NCBI GenBank assembly: GCA_018466975.1 | Contig: CM031553.1 | Span: forward strand, 248,001 to 312,000 | From: Sparassis latifolia | Taxonomy: Eukaryota > Basidiomycota > Agaricomycetes > Polyporales > Sparassidaceae | Direction of reading: 5' to 3' | Length of the DNA: 64,000 nt | Shown here: positions 22,601 to 33,910 of the stretch, one piece after another | Layout: the number at the start of each line of letters is the position of its first letter | Numbering within the stretch: position 1 is the stretch's first letter | Program-made: the position numbers and the translations under genes | The notes under the pieces: model-generated | Told to the model about the DNA's origin: nothing | What the model saw: only the letters and a program-made list of their open reading frames with translations | Databases searched by the model: none

Positions 22601-23697
22601 AGATGCGCTCCAAAGTCACAGTTGCTCAAACTGCCTGCAGATAGTACGCCTGGTATGTATGCACCCTGCTAAATGCGACATGGAAAGTTTCCACCAAGAA
22701 GTTCAACCACTAGAGGCGACGTGAAATCACAAAGGTCCAAGGGAGACAGCACTCTACGGAAGGAATAGGACACAACTGAATATGTCCCCCATATATCCCC
22801 ACGACCAAGGGGAGATATTCTCATATTTCAGAGTGCCGTCACGGAGCCACAAAGCTCCCCAACATGTCAAGCTGCTTCTGCCAGCACACTGTGGTCTGTG
22901 GTTGTCTGTGCACCCAGCCTTCCTGTGAACTGCAACAGAGATGTGAAAATAGCCAACATGTCCCTGGCTCACATTCGACGAGCCCACATGGTTAGACATG
23001 CGCTTCACTCAGTCTGGTGTCAATTACAAACATGGGGAGAACTCGACTCCAGTGGTGGAATGAAGACTTCGACAAGCTCATCGAAACTCTCTCATCTCAA
23101 AGCACAACAGACTCGCATCGATCCCAATGTCAGGCAGATGAGATACAGCGGAAAAGCAGTGATAAAAACCCGAGAAATGAGGATGGACTCACCATTCTCT
23201 GTGCCGGATCCGCTGTTGTAGGAACCGCCAACGGTGTGCGCTACGGCACTCGAGGAGGAGGGAGGGGCAGTGGTGATGGACGAGGACGAGGAACTGCTAG
23301 CAGACGCAGATCCGGCGCTGGTAGAAGGAGCGGACGCGAGGCTGCTCGAGATCGAAGCGCTCGCCGAGCCGGAGACCGAGGCAACACTGCTCGAGGCAGA
23401 CCCTGATGCAGCACTACTGGATGCAGAGGCCGACGCAGCGCTGCTGGACGCAGATGGAGATGCCTCACTGCTGGAGGCGGAGACGGAGACAGAAACGGAG
23501 GCAGACACGGAAGGAGAGATCGAGGACACGGCGCTCGCGCTGGACAGCACGGAGGCAGATGCGGACGCCGCGGACGATGACACCGCCGAAGACACCGCCG
23601 ACGACGACGACGCCGCGCTCGATTGCGCAGTCACGCCGGTCGCGGCCGAGACGACGGCCGCGAGCGCGACGAAGCTCGGGGACAGACGCAGACGCAT
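19651..23697 (-). CDS. Secreted GH3 beta-glucosidase with Ser-rich N-terminus (one frameshift)
   Basis: This is a family-3 glycoside hydrolase that releases glucose from cellobiose and other beta-glucosides outside the cell. Twelve exons were read on the minus strand: 23697-23193, 22510-21902, 21857-21733, 21685-21546, 21497-21329, 21273-21106, 21057-20825, 20773-20709, 20649-20521, 20457-20245, 20186-19944 and 19894-19651. Exon 1 gives a signal peptide ([16 protein letters not shown] then TAQ) and a long Ser/Ala linker. Exon 2 has [21 protein letters not shown] and [12 protein letters not shown]. Exon 4 holds the catalytic Asp in [10 protein letters not shown]. Then follow [18 protein letters not shown], the second sandwich domain, and a C-terminal fibronectin-III-like domain. 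The exons total 2843 nt, one short of a multiple of 3. The missing base is at the C-run 22278-22281, between VSTG and VGWENGRC. The predicted length is about 947 aa. The frameshift could be real or an assembly error. Confidence 0.88.
22511..23192 (-). other. Unusually long first intron of the GH3 gene
   Basis: The donor GTGAGT follows a codon-phase-1 end after TENG, and the acceptor is CCCCAG before GCTGGCTCAC. The phases join to give [18 protein letters not shown], a typical transition from linker to catalytic domain in basidiomycete GH3 enzymes. At 682 bp it is about ten times longer than the other introns of this gene (43-59 bp), so it probably holds an insertion. No terminal repeats were identified in it. 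Confidence 0.65.
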
Positions 23698-23789
23698 CCT
23701 TCCCTTTGCGAGAGAGAAGCTTAGAGAGTGTGAGGTAGCGAGCGGGCGCAAAGCGAGAGAGGCCCTCGGGAGAAGCTCGGAGGATGGGT

Positions 23790-23830
23790 GGAGCCCCTCT
23801 TATAGGTGGCGCGACGGCCAGTAACGAGCG
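23790..23830 (-). promoter_or_regulatory. TATA-type core promoter of the GH3 gene
   Basis: On the minus strand a CCTATAAGAGG motif lies about 110 bp upstream of the chosen ATG (23697). The right-hand duplicate at about 33336-33350 has a similar position but reads CTATTTAAGAGG, which keeps an AT-rich core. A start at 23751 is possible but its upstream peptide is not conserved in the duplicate. Confidence 0.55.
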
Positions 23831-24229
23831 CATGAGACTCTGAGCCTCGCCGAGAACGCACAGCAGCGGCGCGCGTCGAGACACCGCGTCCGATCGGCGG
23901 CACGTGGCCGCTCCTCTGCCCAATCAGCGTCCTCCCGCCCTCCGCCCTTCGAGTCCTCCCACCGTCGCGTTCTCGCGTCCGTGCAGATCGCACCCTCCGT
24001 GCGACCGAGCGCGTCGTTGGTCTGCTCTGCTCGCTCACCCACAGTATGCGCTGTCTCGAACCGCGACGCCAAGCCCGTGCGTGCTATTTCCGTGCGTTCT
24101 TCGCTTCTCTCGATGTCAAATCGGTATCTCGCTTCCGTGCTTCTCCAGCTGCGATGTTAACCCTTCCCTGTCCCTCCGTTTTTGCTCTTCGCGCCGCCCT
24201 CGATCCACCAGCGTCCACGCGGCCACACT

Positions 24230-24560
24230 CGCCTCCTGACTGCCCTCTCCGCTCGCCATCCAGCAAGGTCGACACCTCCATTGCCCGCGACCCGTCTTCC
24301 CTCGCCTACGTGCGCACCGAGCGACCTGCTGACCTTTCCATCCGGGCCTCGACGTTCCGCGCGGAGAAACGTTCGCCATCGACTCATGTGCGGGAGCGGC
24401 GTCCGCTGTCTATTCTGAGACCCTCCTGCCAAGGTGTCCCGCGTGCTCGCTTCGCTGACACGTCTCGCCTCCTTCTCCGCGCCTGCGTTCGTCGCTGCGG
24501 GCGCACTATCCGCATAGCAGACACCTCGAATAGCGCTTCCCGCTCGTGGAGACGACGGAC
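24230..24560 (+). repeat. Module copy 2 (upstream of the GH3 promoter)
   Basis: The stretch is homologous to copies at 18740-19060 (inverted), 33590-33910 and 59520-59775. Here and at 33.5 kb, homology extends both ways: down into the GH3 promoter and first exon, and up to about 24780 against about 34170. Together the copies define a duplicated unit of promoter plus upstream module. Confidence 0.8.
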
Positions 24561-24789
24561 GACACCCTCGCATCGCAACGTCCAGCAGACGCTCGCGACA
24601 CGCGGTGCGTCTTTTTCACTGCCAGTCTCTCGATGCTCATCCCCCTCAAGCCGTAACCCAGTCCCGCGACCTGACGTGGCGCAGTCACAACGCAGCCCCG
24701 AGCGGTCGTCGACGCATCGCCGCCCATGTCGACACCCCTACCTGCAGAATGGGCCCACAAGACACGTCCAGGAGAGAAGACATAGCCGC

Positions 24790-26440
24790 GGCACCGTGCG
24801 TATCGGTTTTCAGCGGATTAGCTGCCGTCTGCCCACACGACGCGTACTCTCCGCGGTACGCTCGTCTACCCCTCGCATCGTTTTGCGTTCTGGCCCAGTG
24901 CCAGCACGAACCTCCCGTCCCTCCCCCTTCACTCCGGCTTGCCCGACGCAGGAGATTCGCGTGCGCTCGTTCGACCGCAACAAAACCGGCTCGCGTGTCT
25001 GGCGTGCCACGATGTGCTCGACGTGCGCGCGCGAAAATCGCCGCGTCCTTCATTCCCCCGGACGCGCAAACACTTGGACGGTGGAAGACATGCGCCGCGT
25101 GACACTCACATCAAGGTCTGCGGCTCGGTCGGTTCGCCGCACAGAAGGCACTCACAGTGCGGAGACGTCAGCCGGCGCGAAATTGTACAACGACGACACG
25201 ATATCGACATCGTAAGTACAAGGTAAGATTTATCATTCCCCAGTAAGATCGACTCGCGTTTTTGCCATTCCCTGTCTGCTCGGCACCGACCTCGATGCGC
25301 ACGGTCTCCAGGGCAGAGCTCCACGCGGGGCCGTCGTTCGCGGGTGAGTCCGCGTTGGCACATGCCCACGTCATCGCGCGCGTCGTAGAACACCACTAGC
25401 TCCGCGCGTACATTCTGCGGCACTCTCGCGCAGGCTCCACCATCGCAGCGCCGTCTTCTCTACTTTGCCAGTGCAACTGCGCCCCGCCCCTTCCGCGTTT
25501 GTCACAAGCCCCCGCGCGCTCTCTCGCAGAAGACGGTGCACACCAGCTCGGAGCCAGTACCTCTCCTTAACCACCCCTCGAGCTCTACGCTGCACGGCAC
25601 TCCCACCACGCGCTCCCATCATCCACAACTGCTCCCCACGCCTTCGCGCATCGGCGCACCGCCGTCTCTACACGCGTGCCCATCCCGTACATACATACAT
25701 CATAGCTACCACCAATACATCTCCCGCATTCTCATCACCCGAGTGCGCACCACCGCAACCAGCAGCCGGACCTGCTCAGGGCGCGGGGTGTGTCTCCAAT
25801 CCCCTCAGGCATCAACGCACCGCGTCGAAAAAAATATATTTCGTTCAGAACGGTCCTGCGTGGGACGTCAGCGCGGGCGGGGGCGCGGGCGGGGGCGGGG
25901 GTCGTGCCGATCGTTATGGTACGTGTGCGGGCTCGCTGTCTACCGGCTGCAGATGACACGGGCGTACGTCTGATGGGAGGGGGGCGCGTTCGATGCCTGC
26001 GGACGAGGAGCGGCGGTGACGGTAGGAGGACTGTGGACGGGCGGGCATGGAGGAGAATTGTTGGCGTCGCTATGGGAAAGCCGTGGAGAACGTACAGCTC
26101 AGTTATATGCGCGCGCTTGGTTGATGCGGCTTTCGGCCGCTGTTGTGAAAGCGGAGGTCTAACGCAGCTCAGCCGCAGAAGGCTCCACGCTGAGACCATG
26201 CTGAAGGAAACCACGGCGTCTCAGACACCATCGACGATCGGGCGTACCGGGACTCGGACAAACGAACGCGATCGGCCCCGTACTTGCTTACGAGGGAAAG
26301 AGTTGAACTTGGAGCGAGCACTAAATGAGGGAGATTCGTACCAATTGGAGCCAATGACTTGGACACTGCTGCACCTGGTAATAGGTATTCTGTTCCAAGA
26401 AAGTATCTGCTTACTCGGGTCTAGTGGGGATGACAGAACA
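24790..26440. other. GC-rich stretch with no recognisable gene
   Basis: Long open frames exist on several frames at once, as expected from GC-rich sequence, and none resembles a protein family. A GC-box-like run of GGGCGGG units lies at about 25870-25905. The stretch separates the GH3 upstream region from the pseudogene fragment at 26493. Confidence 0.5.
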
Positions 26441-26492
26441 AGCAGTTAAACTGACGAGATCCTTTCTTCCTCATTATCTACCTTAATAGGAG

Positions 26493-26640
26493 GACGTCTT
26501 GAATTCCATATTGCTTGCCCAGCTTGCAGCCGACCAGTTTGATGGAGACGACAAGAATGAATGGTGCCGGAAGTACAACGATGTTGATGCAAAACCACAG
26601 CATTTCATGCGGAACGATTCTTGTAAGGTGGCCTGAGAAG
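26493..26640 (+). pseudogene. Fragment of the 27-kb unknown gene in opposite orientation
   Basis: After an acceptor-like TACCTTAATAG, the plus strand encodes EDVLNSILLAQLAADQF and a few more residues, clearly paralogous to exon 2 (EDVLNSTLLAQLSANQ) of the gene at 26988-27934. The similarity includes the end of the preceding intron, so this is a genomic copy, not a retrocopy. The frame stops at about 26638 and later exons are not found. Confidence 0.78.
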
Positions 26641-26987
26641 TGCCCGATGGAAACCATGCTGCAAATCCGGTGGGGTCTGCACATCAGTAAGGCTTACAGA
26701 TTCCATACTACTACTCGTAGGATGAACCTACAGTAACCACTACCGCAGGCTGTGGGCCCAAAGCTTCCCCCCCCCCCCGGCGTCAGAAAGCAACTAATTT
26801 CACCTAGCATCGGAGCCGAAAGCTATGTCTCATTCAGAAGACAACTGTATACATCAATTGAGCGACCAATAGTACAACACGCCTGTTCAAAAATATGCTC
26901 GCTCATTCCAAGGTACTGTTCCCTGTTACCCAAGGTGCCGTGCAGATTGAAAGCTCTGAGAACTCCACGCAAGTGCAGGGATCAGGC

Positions 26988-27934
26988 TCAGAGTTTCAGT
27001 CCGTCGATGTAACTCTTGACGTGGGAGCCAAGCTTTTGGTTCACCGCCGCCCTGACCTTCTCGTAGACTTTCAAGTTCAACACCATGTTCTGTGTGGCTT
27101 CACCATCCATGAGGTCAATGATTATGCAAAGGGTACCTCGTAACATACAGTACATGAACTTGACATGATCATGCCCGAATTTGAAGAAGAGGACGTCGTT
27201 CTGGGACCCCTGAGCCTGGTAAGTGAAGGATCCAATACGAAACTGGACATCGTCGTGAGATGCACTGCAAGGTAAAATTGACGAGTTCACGTAAGTCATT
27301 ATACGGTAGCCTGACATCCAAACACGGTACGCACGAGGCTACACCAAGCTGGAAGTCACTTTCCTGCCCCTTCCAGGCATTCATTTCGAACAACTTGTTA
27401 GCGTTGTTGTTCGCGGGTTTCTTCATGGCGTCAATCGTAGCCTTGAAATCAGCGAGTGCTGTATGACTGAGATAGGACTTTAGAATAGCAATGATGGCTT
27501 GATCCACGGAACCGTGAGTGGTGGCGTTATCGAGTTCTTTGAACCTACATCCAAGATGCCCGATATAAAACAATTACAGGGAAGTAGTGCTGTGTACGTA
27601 CGTGAAGTCTTGGACGACCCATCCGATATTCTCGAGGACTTCCCTGTACTTATTGTACCATTGAATTCGGTCCCCACCGGCAGCCTGGTTAGCAGAGAGT
27701 TGGGCAAGCAGAGTGGAATTCAGGACGTCCTCCTATCCAGTAGACAATGAGAAAGAGGGATCTCATCTATTATACAATGCTGACCTTGTTGAGCCCCGAT
27801 AAGCCTCCAACAAATGTATCCACCGAGCCACCATTGACAGCAGCGGAGGAGCCTTTGGAGACTCTGGTGGAAGCAGCCTCGGGAATATCCAGGCTTTCGA
27901 TGTAGAGATGGCGGGCTTCAACAGAAAGAGACAT
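26988..27934 (-). CDS. Conserved-looking protein of unknown function, 255 aa, four exons
   Basis: Exons on the minus strand are 27934-27785, 27732-27602, 27544-27335 and 27264-26988. The introns are 52, 57 and 70 bp with GT-AG ends, and the summed length (768 nt) gives exactly 255 codons plus stop, so the gene looks intact. The protein starts MSLSVEARHLYIESLD, has a Ser/Gly-rich stretch at about residues 24-45, a helical section (EDVLNSTLLAQLSAN, then WYNKYREVLENIGWVVQDF), a further alpha segment with Lys/Asn, and a C-terminal half rich in beta-like patterns (FRIGSFTYQAQ). There is no signal peptide or membrane segment. I do not recognise a named family. The helical-then-beta layout could fit a small cytosolic or defence-type protein, but that is a guess. 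An inverted fragment paralogue lies 0.35 kb downstream. Confidence 0.8.
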
Positions 27935-28139
27935 GACTGCAAGATGTGGACGACGATGTTGGTACTACCTGGTGGGGGTATGAAGGACATGCTCTGCTCT
28001 TGGGGACTTTCTTATAGGTGTAGCCATGACTGCGAAGCATGAAGTTCCCTGAGTAAACATTTCCCAGAACAAATGAATAATCTACCAAAGACCGCCCACG
28101 GACCATAGTGAACTCTGCCTGGATTGGTATCACGTGAAC

Positions 28140-28570
28140 GATGAATGCATATGCGAAAGGCCCCTTGGATTCTACAGTGAGAGTCCCCAACCCCGGAATG
28201 TTCTCTGTATGCCATTGGACGAGGTGTGGGTTGAGAGCCGTTATAACGTCAGGCCGTGAACATGTGCTCCGCACCGCTGTATCTGGCAGTAGGTGCGCTC
28301 GAGACGAGGTTTTATAGCTATAATTGCGAAGTTCCGCGAGCGAACATTCTTCGAATGAGCAATCAATCGAGTACACATGGGCGATGAAGCAGAATGGGAT
28401 AAATGGAGAATGCGTACAATAAGAGTTCCTTGGAACCTACTCCCCAATCCTGGCATGTTCCCTGTACATTGCTTGACAGGGAAGTGTGAGTCGAGAATGA
28501 GCTCCGTACCGGTGGATGTACCCTGTGATTGGAAATAAATGCCCCCAAAAGGAGGTTTCATAGATTCTGT
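28140..28570. repeat. Degenerate tandem repeat, period about 262 bp
   Basis: The block starting near 28142 and the block starting near 28404 share a series of matching segments in the same order, including the ATGTTCYCTGTAY core and the AGGTTTYATAG stretch. Identity is roughly 60-65% by eye. A third, weaker unit may start near 28640. No consistent reading frame crosses the units. Confidence 0.5.
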
Positions 28571-31555
28571 GTAACAGGACATTGCGCGCCAGGTTCCATA
28601 AAGTAATACTGGCTCTGGAAAGACAGTAGTCAGTGATGGTTCAACGTCACAATCTGCAAGAGAGCGTACACCCTCACCGTGGAATATCGGGCTCGAGTCG
28701 CTTCACGAGGCTGGTCATCTGGGGAATGAATGAGAACAAACTGCAGGTGGCAAAGCACGTTGCTTCGTCTTGCATAACCACGCAAAAACATCTCATTACT
28801 CGGCGGAAGGTGGGATGCCTGAGGCTTTGTAGGGAAAGATGCGTCACTTAGTTTTGGAAAGCAGTCTGTGACTGGACATGGAGACAATCCTGCGCTCTCT
28901 GTCTGTTAAGGACCATCCTCCGACAATCGAAGCCGAAGTAATCTGCACATCTTATTGTCATGGTGTGCATACGAACTCACCACTGCGAATTGACTGTTCG
29001 CTCCTAGCCAAATACTCACGACAATGTCGAGTACGTGGCCATGGGATACCGTTCAAAGTTGTGAAGACGTCCTTGTCAACAGTGGGGTCACATCCTCCAT
29101 GAGGTATCTCAATCCAGAGTCCAGACTATGTTGTCAGCTTCTCTGGTGTCATACCACTGAAGGCATCCATCACTCTGGAATATCGAGAAGCAGACTAAGT
29201 TCCGCATGAGCATTGCAAAGAACAAGGACCACGCACCGAGAAACCTAAGACAGTAATGATCGGGGTGGTCCAGGATGAGTGAATGCGATACATCCAGAAA
29301 GTTATGACACACAGGCTGCCAACAAGGGAAGGGGGAGTGAGACACGGATATCCTGAGGAAGGTTGAAGCAGAGTGTCAGTCTGCCTTTGGGAGACTAGGG
29401 GAGTGTAACTTCGAGAAATTTGCATTTCGCTTCGCGGTTGAATATTGAATGGCACTCTTGAGATAGGTTGGCCCATCACGCATAAATCGCGCAAGATCGT
29501 AATGATCTCTGCCGGGGCCGCGCAAGGGAAATGTAAATCAAGTAGAACCTCGCATACGTTGCAATTGAGTGCACCTGGCACTGAGAATTCACGAAGGCGG
29601 AAGCCAAGGTGTTCCGACGGTCACAGGAGCACGGAAAATGAGATGCTATGATTCGTCATACACACAGCTTCTGCGCCATCTATGTAAGTACGATTGCAAC
29701 TATAGCAGAGGACTGAGGCCTATGGCCTCGTGCCGAGTCCAGTGTTCACTCATTCGCGCTTGCTTCCATACCGTGTGGCTTGATGCATGCTGGCACATGT
29801 ACAATCAGGCCGCATTTCCATTGTCGGTATCATAGAAATAGTGCCATCCTTGCTCTTCAATTTCGAAGCTTAAGCATTTGTTCCAACAGGATCTATGCAT
29901 CCAGTGGGTACTAGGGGCAGAGCCTCGCTCGGCCATGCTCACAGACGATTCTCCGTGTAAGCTTCGAGAAATGAGACTCGGAGTCCAATTGCGTGGCGCA
30001 ACAGAACAAACTAGTAGGGAATGACTCAACGCTGCGATATATATGCCAAGGAGTACAGTGCTCACGATCCTCTCGCCATTTTTGAACTGCCCGACTGACC
30101 TTGTAGCACAGACGATTGGGCCCAGTGCTCAATTGAACCCTGGTGAGCTCGGAGAAAACCATTCGAATTCGCAAATGCCTTTGTTTCTGCTGTGAAGACA
30201 GATCCCTGATTGTGCCAGCATGCATTGAGCCACAGATCGGACCACATGGCGCAGAACAAGTGCGGAGGTATAAAGTCTCCGAAGATAAGGATATCCAGAG
30301 CATGAAGGGTAGCTATAATTCCTTTGGGAGACGACATGGAGTGGATCCCTCTGTCGGAAGCACTAGAAGTAGCGGGCCAGCGCGCAATGACATCTCTGTC
30401 AGTGTCGGTTCTCGACACTCTACCCACTCGGAAAGTCTCAGCGTGCCATTCTTTTAGGCCCGACAAACACAGTGCGGACCAATACGGACTACCTATGCAT
30501 CTTTTGCGCAAGCAAAACCTAGAGCATGTGAGAGGGGGGAGCTAATGTTGTACAGGAATCACTTCTCTCGTACTGAAGTGGTCAGCATTGGATCAGCGTC
30601 ACGGTTGGCTTCAATATTGAACTCCCCCTTCACAAAGTTAGCGCTTCTCGTTATCACCGTAACTCTCTGCTTATATGTCGTTTTCAGGCTGTTCCAAGTT
30701 CTTATGGTGCAAATTTCCTTCGCGGATGCCTTGAAAGCGACGTCACCTGCACGTTTGGGGCAACGTTACCTTCGCACGGATAAATCGATGCGGTTCATGA
30801 AGGGTCTGTCTGTGGCCATATTCAGAACCAAGGCCCCACACTTCGGAAAAGGTACTTGCACATCAATTGGTTTGGCATCACGGCAACTCCCAAGTCTGCA
30901 TAGATGTTGATTCACTGGCTCTACCAACGACGTAGGACATTGGCCTGTGAGTTTGCCCATGTGACTCAATTGGATATCCTTGTTCTCGGAGGTCGTGACG
31001 GTATAATTATATCGAGAAGATCAGCACTAGTGTGCCGTAAGTTCCGTGTTGGCGCCCTTCACCTGACTGAGAAGAGTCCGGTCCGTTTGGGTATGCTTCG
31101 TGCGCCGCGGGACCTGCCAGCGGCCTGGTCGACAGACTCACCATCAAACTCGCGGGGCAAGATGTGGCGATTTCGTCGAGCTACTCATACTTAACTCATT
31201 CAAGGCTGCATGTAGGTAAGCAGATAAGTCGCTGCTCTTTCCCTTTACGCTTGCTCCACTTACCACGCATCGGAATTAAAAAATTCCTCGAAAGCTTGAA
31301 TACTTGCAGAGCACAAAATGCATCAGTGTTCTCACCAGCGATATCACTGCATTCAGCCACTCGACCGGAAAAGTTTCTCTAGTATCCCGTTGTGCTATGA
31401 CCAATAGTTCGTATATTTTCACCCGGTGAGCGCGCAGTGGATCGCCGGAGTGACTACTCAGTACTCATCGATGGTGATATGAATCCTTAAAAGATGAGCG
31501 GACAACGCCCTATCTTGTATACTGTGCATCACAATATATCGGGGAGTGCCACATT
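28571..31555. other. Stretch without a recognisable gene
   Basis: Short frames occur on both strands. One at 30545-30910 (+) contains a hydrophobic segment (LALLVITVTLCLYVVF), and minus-strand frames at 29195-29581 and 29911-30511 are rich in Trp and Cys. None resembles a family I know and no splice model joins them convincingly. It may be an old repeat or pseudogene field. Confidence 0.5.
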
Positions 31556-31905
31556 GTGAGGACCAGCAGAATTTCCCATGCCCCTTCGGTCCTCTCTACA
31601 AAGCTCATAGATGTCCTACTGTGGATTTGGGAAGCATCAGCTCTGCTGATCTATATGCAGACGGATTCAGGGCAAACATGTCCTGAAACTGTTTGCAGTT
31701 GGACTGAACCTAGTTCTATGCCATGCCAGTGTGAGGACCAGGAGAATTTCCCATGCCCCTTCGGTCCTCTCTACAAAGCTCATAGATGTCCTACTGTGGA
31801 TTTGGGAAGCATCAGCTCCGCTGATCTATATGCAGACGGATTCAGGGCAAATATGTCCTGAAACTGTTTGCAGTTGGACTGAACCCAGTTCTATGCCATG
31901 CCAGT
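31556..31905 (+). repeat. 175-bp perfect-period tandem duplication
   Basis: Unit 1 is 31556-31730 and unit 2 is 31731-31905. I count only about five mismatches, so the duplication is recent. Both units can be read in the same plus-strand frame with Cys and Trp residues, but no start-to-stop gene is convincing. The second unit ends about 45 bp before a TATA-like motif. Confidence 0.92.
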
Positions 31906-31952
31906 GGTTCGTTGGCGGCAAACCCAAGGTGGCGAAGCTAGATGGGCGAAGG

Positions 31953-31962
31953 ATATAAAAGA
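31953..31962 (+). promoter_or_regulatory. TATA-like motif
   Basis: A GATATAAAAG motif is followed by a pyrimidine-rich stretch (31980-32020) resembling a fungal transcription start region. The nearest downstream frame begins at 32200. Confidence 0.4.
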
Positions 31963-32199
31963 AGCCCGTCAAGCTCGCATCTCGCCTCCAGTCTCCACGT
32001 CCATCCTTTCCGTGCTCATCCCGTGAACTGCTTGTAAGGACACTCACGTCATCGTCGTCCATCTGAAAACGTGTTCACTGTACCCCCTGCCTACAGATCT
32101 TTTCGTCCTCAAGTCGATACTTCACTCGTAAGCATCTCATTACTTTCCAGATCCATATCAAGTCGCTGATGGATGTCTTGTACAGGCAGCAGACTCATG

Positions 32200-32370
32200 T
32201 CATCCACAGAAACCTCCGCTGATGCCCAACCCTCCAATGAGGCCGAGCGACACTCCGCATCTGCTGCCACAGGCAGCAAAGATATAACGGAGACTACGGA
32301 CGATAGTTCAGCTTCCGTGCCAGCGCATGGTTATTATCGTCATATCGGTCCTCGAATATTTCTAGGCTGA
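32200..32370 (+). CDS. Possible small Ser/Thr/Ala-rich ORF, uncertain
   Basis: Starting at an ATG preceded by an intron-like segment (GTAAGC near 32127, then TACAG near 32187), this frame encodes about 56 residues beginning MSSTETSADAQPSN and ending at 32370. It lies downstream of the TATA-like motif at 31953. It may be the first coding exon of a longer gene, but I could not extend it by splicing. No family is recognised. Confidence 0.25.
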   Translation, partial: SSTETSADAQPSNEAERHSASAATGSKDITETTDDSSASVPAHGYYRHIGPRIFLG

Positions 32371-32878
32371 CTTTGCGTAGCTGGGAGATGTTCCTACGCC
32401 GCATGCAAAAATGGAGGTGGGTGCGCATGCAACTTGAAACATAGTTGCGGATGCTCGCGTGATTGTTTGTGCAGAACTGCGTAATCAATCGGGTGCGACT
32501 TCCTTCGTTGAATCTCATGTGCTTGCCTTCTCACTCATATTTGTACAGATCATGCTTGTTGGCGCTGTGTGTTGTATGTATCACGTTTGGCCGCGTACGG
32601 GGCATTTTGGTGGCGATCATGTACTTGTTGTAAGAATAGCACGTCGATGGATGGAACTCTCGAGGCATGGAAGTTAGCCTTATTTCACTCGCTGAGAACT
32701 TGCTTTCCGGATAAACCTGGTGTGGCATTCAACACATTTCTGGCAGTTGTAAGGCCAATGACAGGCTGCATGTTTTTGCGCTCGCCACTGTGTAAAGTCT
32801 ATTCTACCTAGGCAACAACCCCCTCGCTTCTCTCATCTTCTCTATAGACACGCCAGCCAAACATAACCCCCACAAGCT
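32371..32878. other. No gene seen; junction upstream of truncated GH3 copy
   Basis: Only short frames occur here. The last bases before 32884 mark the breakpoint where similarity to the GH3 first exon stops. Confidence 0.5.
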
Positions 32879-33292
32879 TCAACTACTAGCGGAAGCAGAT
32901 CTAGCGCTGGTGGAAGGAGCGGACGCGAGGCTGCTCGAGATCGAAGCACTCGCAGATACCGACCCGGAGACCGAGGCAGCGCTGCTCGAGGCAGAGCCTG
33001 ATGCTGCACTACTACTAGTAGAGGCACAGGCCGACGCAGCGCTGCTGGACGCAGATGGAGACGCCTCACTGCTGGAGCCGGAGACGGACCCAGAAACGGA
33101 GGCAGACACGGAAGGAGATATCGAGGACACGGCGCTCGCACTGGAGAGCACGGAGGCAGATGCGGACGCCGCGGAGGACGACACCGCCGAAGACACCGCC
33201 GACGACGCCGCGCTCGACTGCGCAGTCACGCTGGTCGCGGCGGAGACGACGGCCGCGAGCGCGGCGAACCTCGGGGACAGACGCAGGCGCAT
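32879..33292 (-). pseudogene. Truncated duplicate of the GH3 signal peptide and Ser-rich exon
   Basis: The minus strand from 33292 encodes a signal peptide (MRLRLSPRFAALAAVV) and a Ser/Ala linker nearly identical to exon 1 of the GH3 gene at 23697. Similarity ends at about 32884, inside the linker, where unrelated sequence supplies a stop at 32879-32881. The GH3 catalytic exons are absent. The promoter region and the upstream module are also duplicated (33293-34230). If transcribed it would make a secreted Ser-rich peptide of 137 aa, but the simplest view is a truncated pseudogene. Confidence 0.85.
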
Positions 33293-33589
33293 CCTTCCCT
33301 TTGCGAGAGAGAAGTTCAGGGAGTGTGAGGTCCCTCTTAAATAGGTGGCGCGACTGAACGCCTGAGACTCTGAGCCTCGCCGAGAACGGAGACACCGCGT
33401 CCGATCGGCACGTGGCTTCGGGTGTGGCCAATCAGCGTCCTCCTGCGCTCCGCCCAGCCGCGCGCCCTCCCGCTGTGCTCTCTCGCCTCCGGGCGCGTAC
33501 CGCACCCTCCCTGCGACCTAGCACGTCGTCGGGCCTCCGTTTTCCCTCTTCGCGCCGCCCTTGATCGACCAGCGCTCAGCATCCACGCG

Positions 33590-33910
33590 GCTGCACTCGT
33601 CTCCAGATCTACCGACCCCTCTCCTCTCCTCCATTAATGCCCGCGACACGTCTTCCCTCGTCTCCACGGCCACCGCCCGACCTGCTCACCTCTCCGTCCG
33701 GGCCTCAACGTCCCGCGCGGAGAAACGTTCGCCATCGACTCGTGTGCAGGAGCGGGGTTTGCGTGCACCCAGGTGCGTTCGCTGTCTATTCTGAGACTGT
33801 CTCCCAAGCTCTTGGACTTGGAGCTATCGCGTCGCTTGACAGTACGTCTCTGTCCGTGCCTGCGTTCGTCGCTGCAGCGGCACTATCCGCGTAACAAACA
33901 CCTCGGATGG
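33590..33910 (+). repeat. Module copy 3 (inner end of right arm)
   Basis: The stretch is homologous to 18740-19060 (inverted), 24230-24560 and 59520-59775. It is continuous with the truncated GH3 promoter and exon on one side and with the right arm on the other, so it marks the junction between the duplicated GH3 unit and the arm. Confidence 0.8.

Noticed and set aside
23092..23751. Ser/Ala-rich secreted protein as a separate gene
   Set aside because: Its frame ends in a good splice donor in phase 1 that joins to the GH3 catalytic exon, giving a typical N-terminal linker. It is exon 1 of the beta-glucosidase.
25465..25956. Pro/Arg-rich ORF of 163 aa
   Set aside because: Open frames on several frames of a GC-rich stretch, biased low-complexity product, no splice logic or family match.
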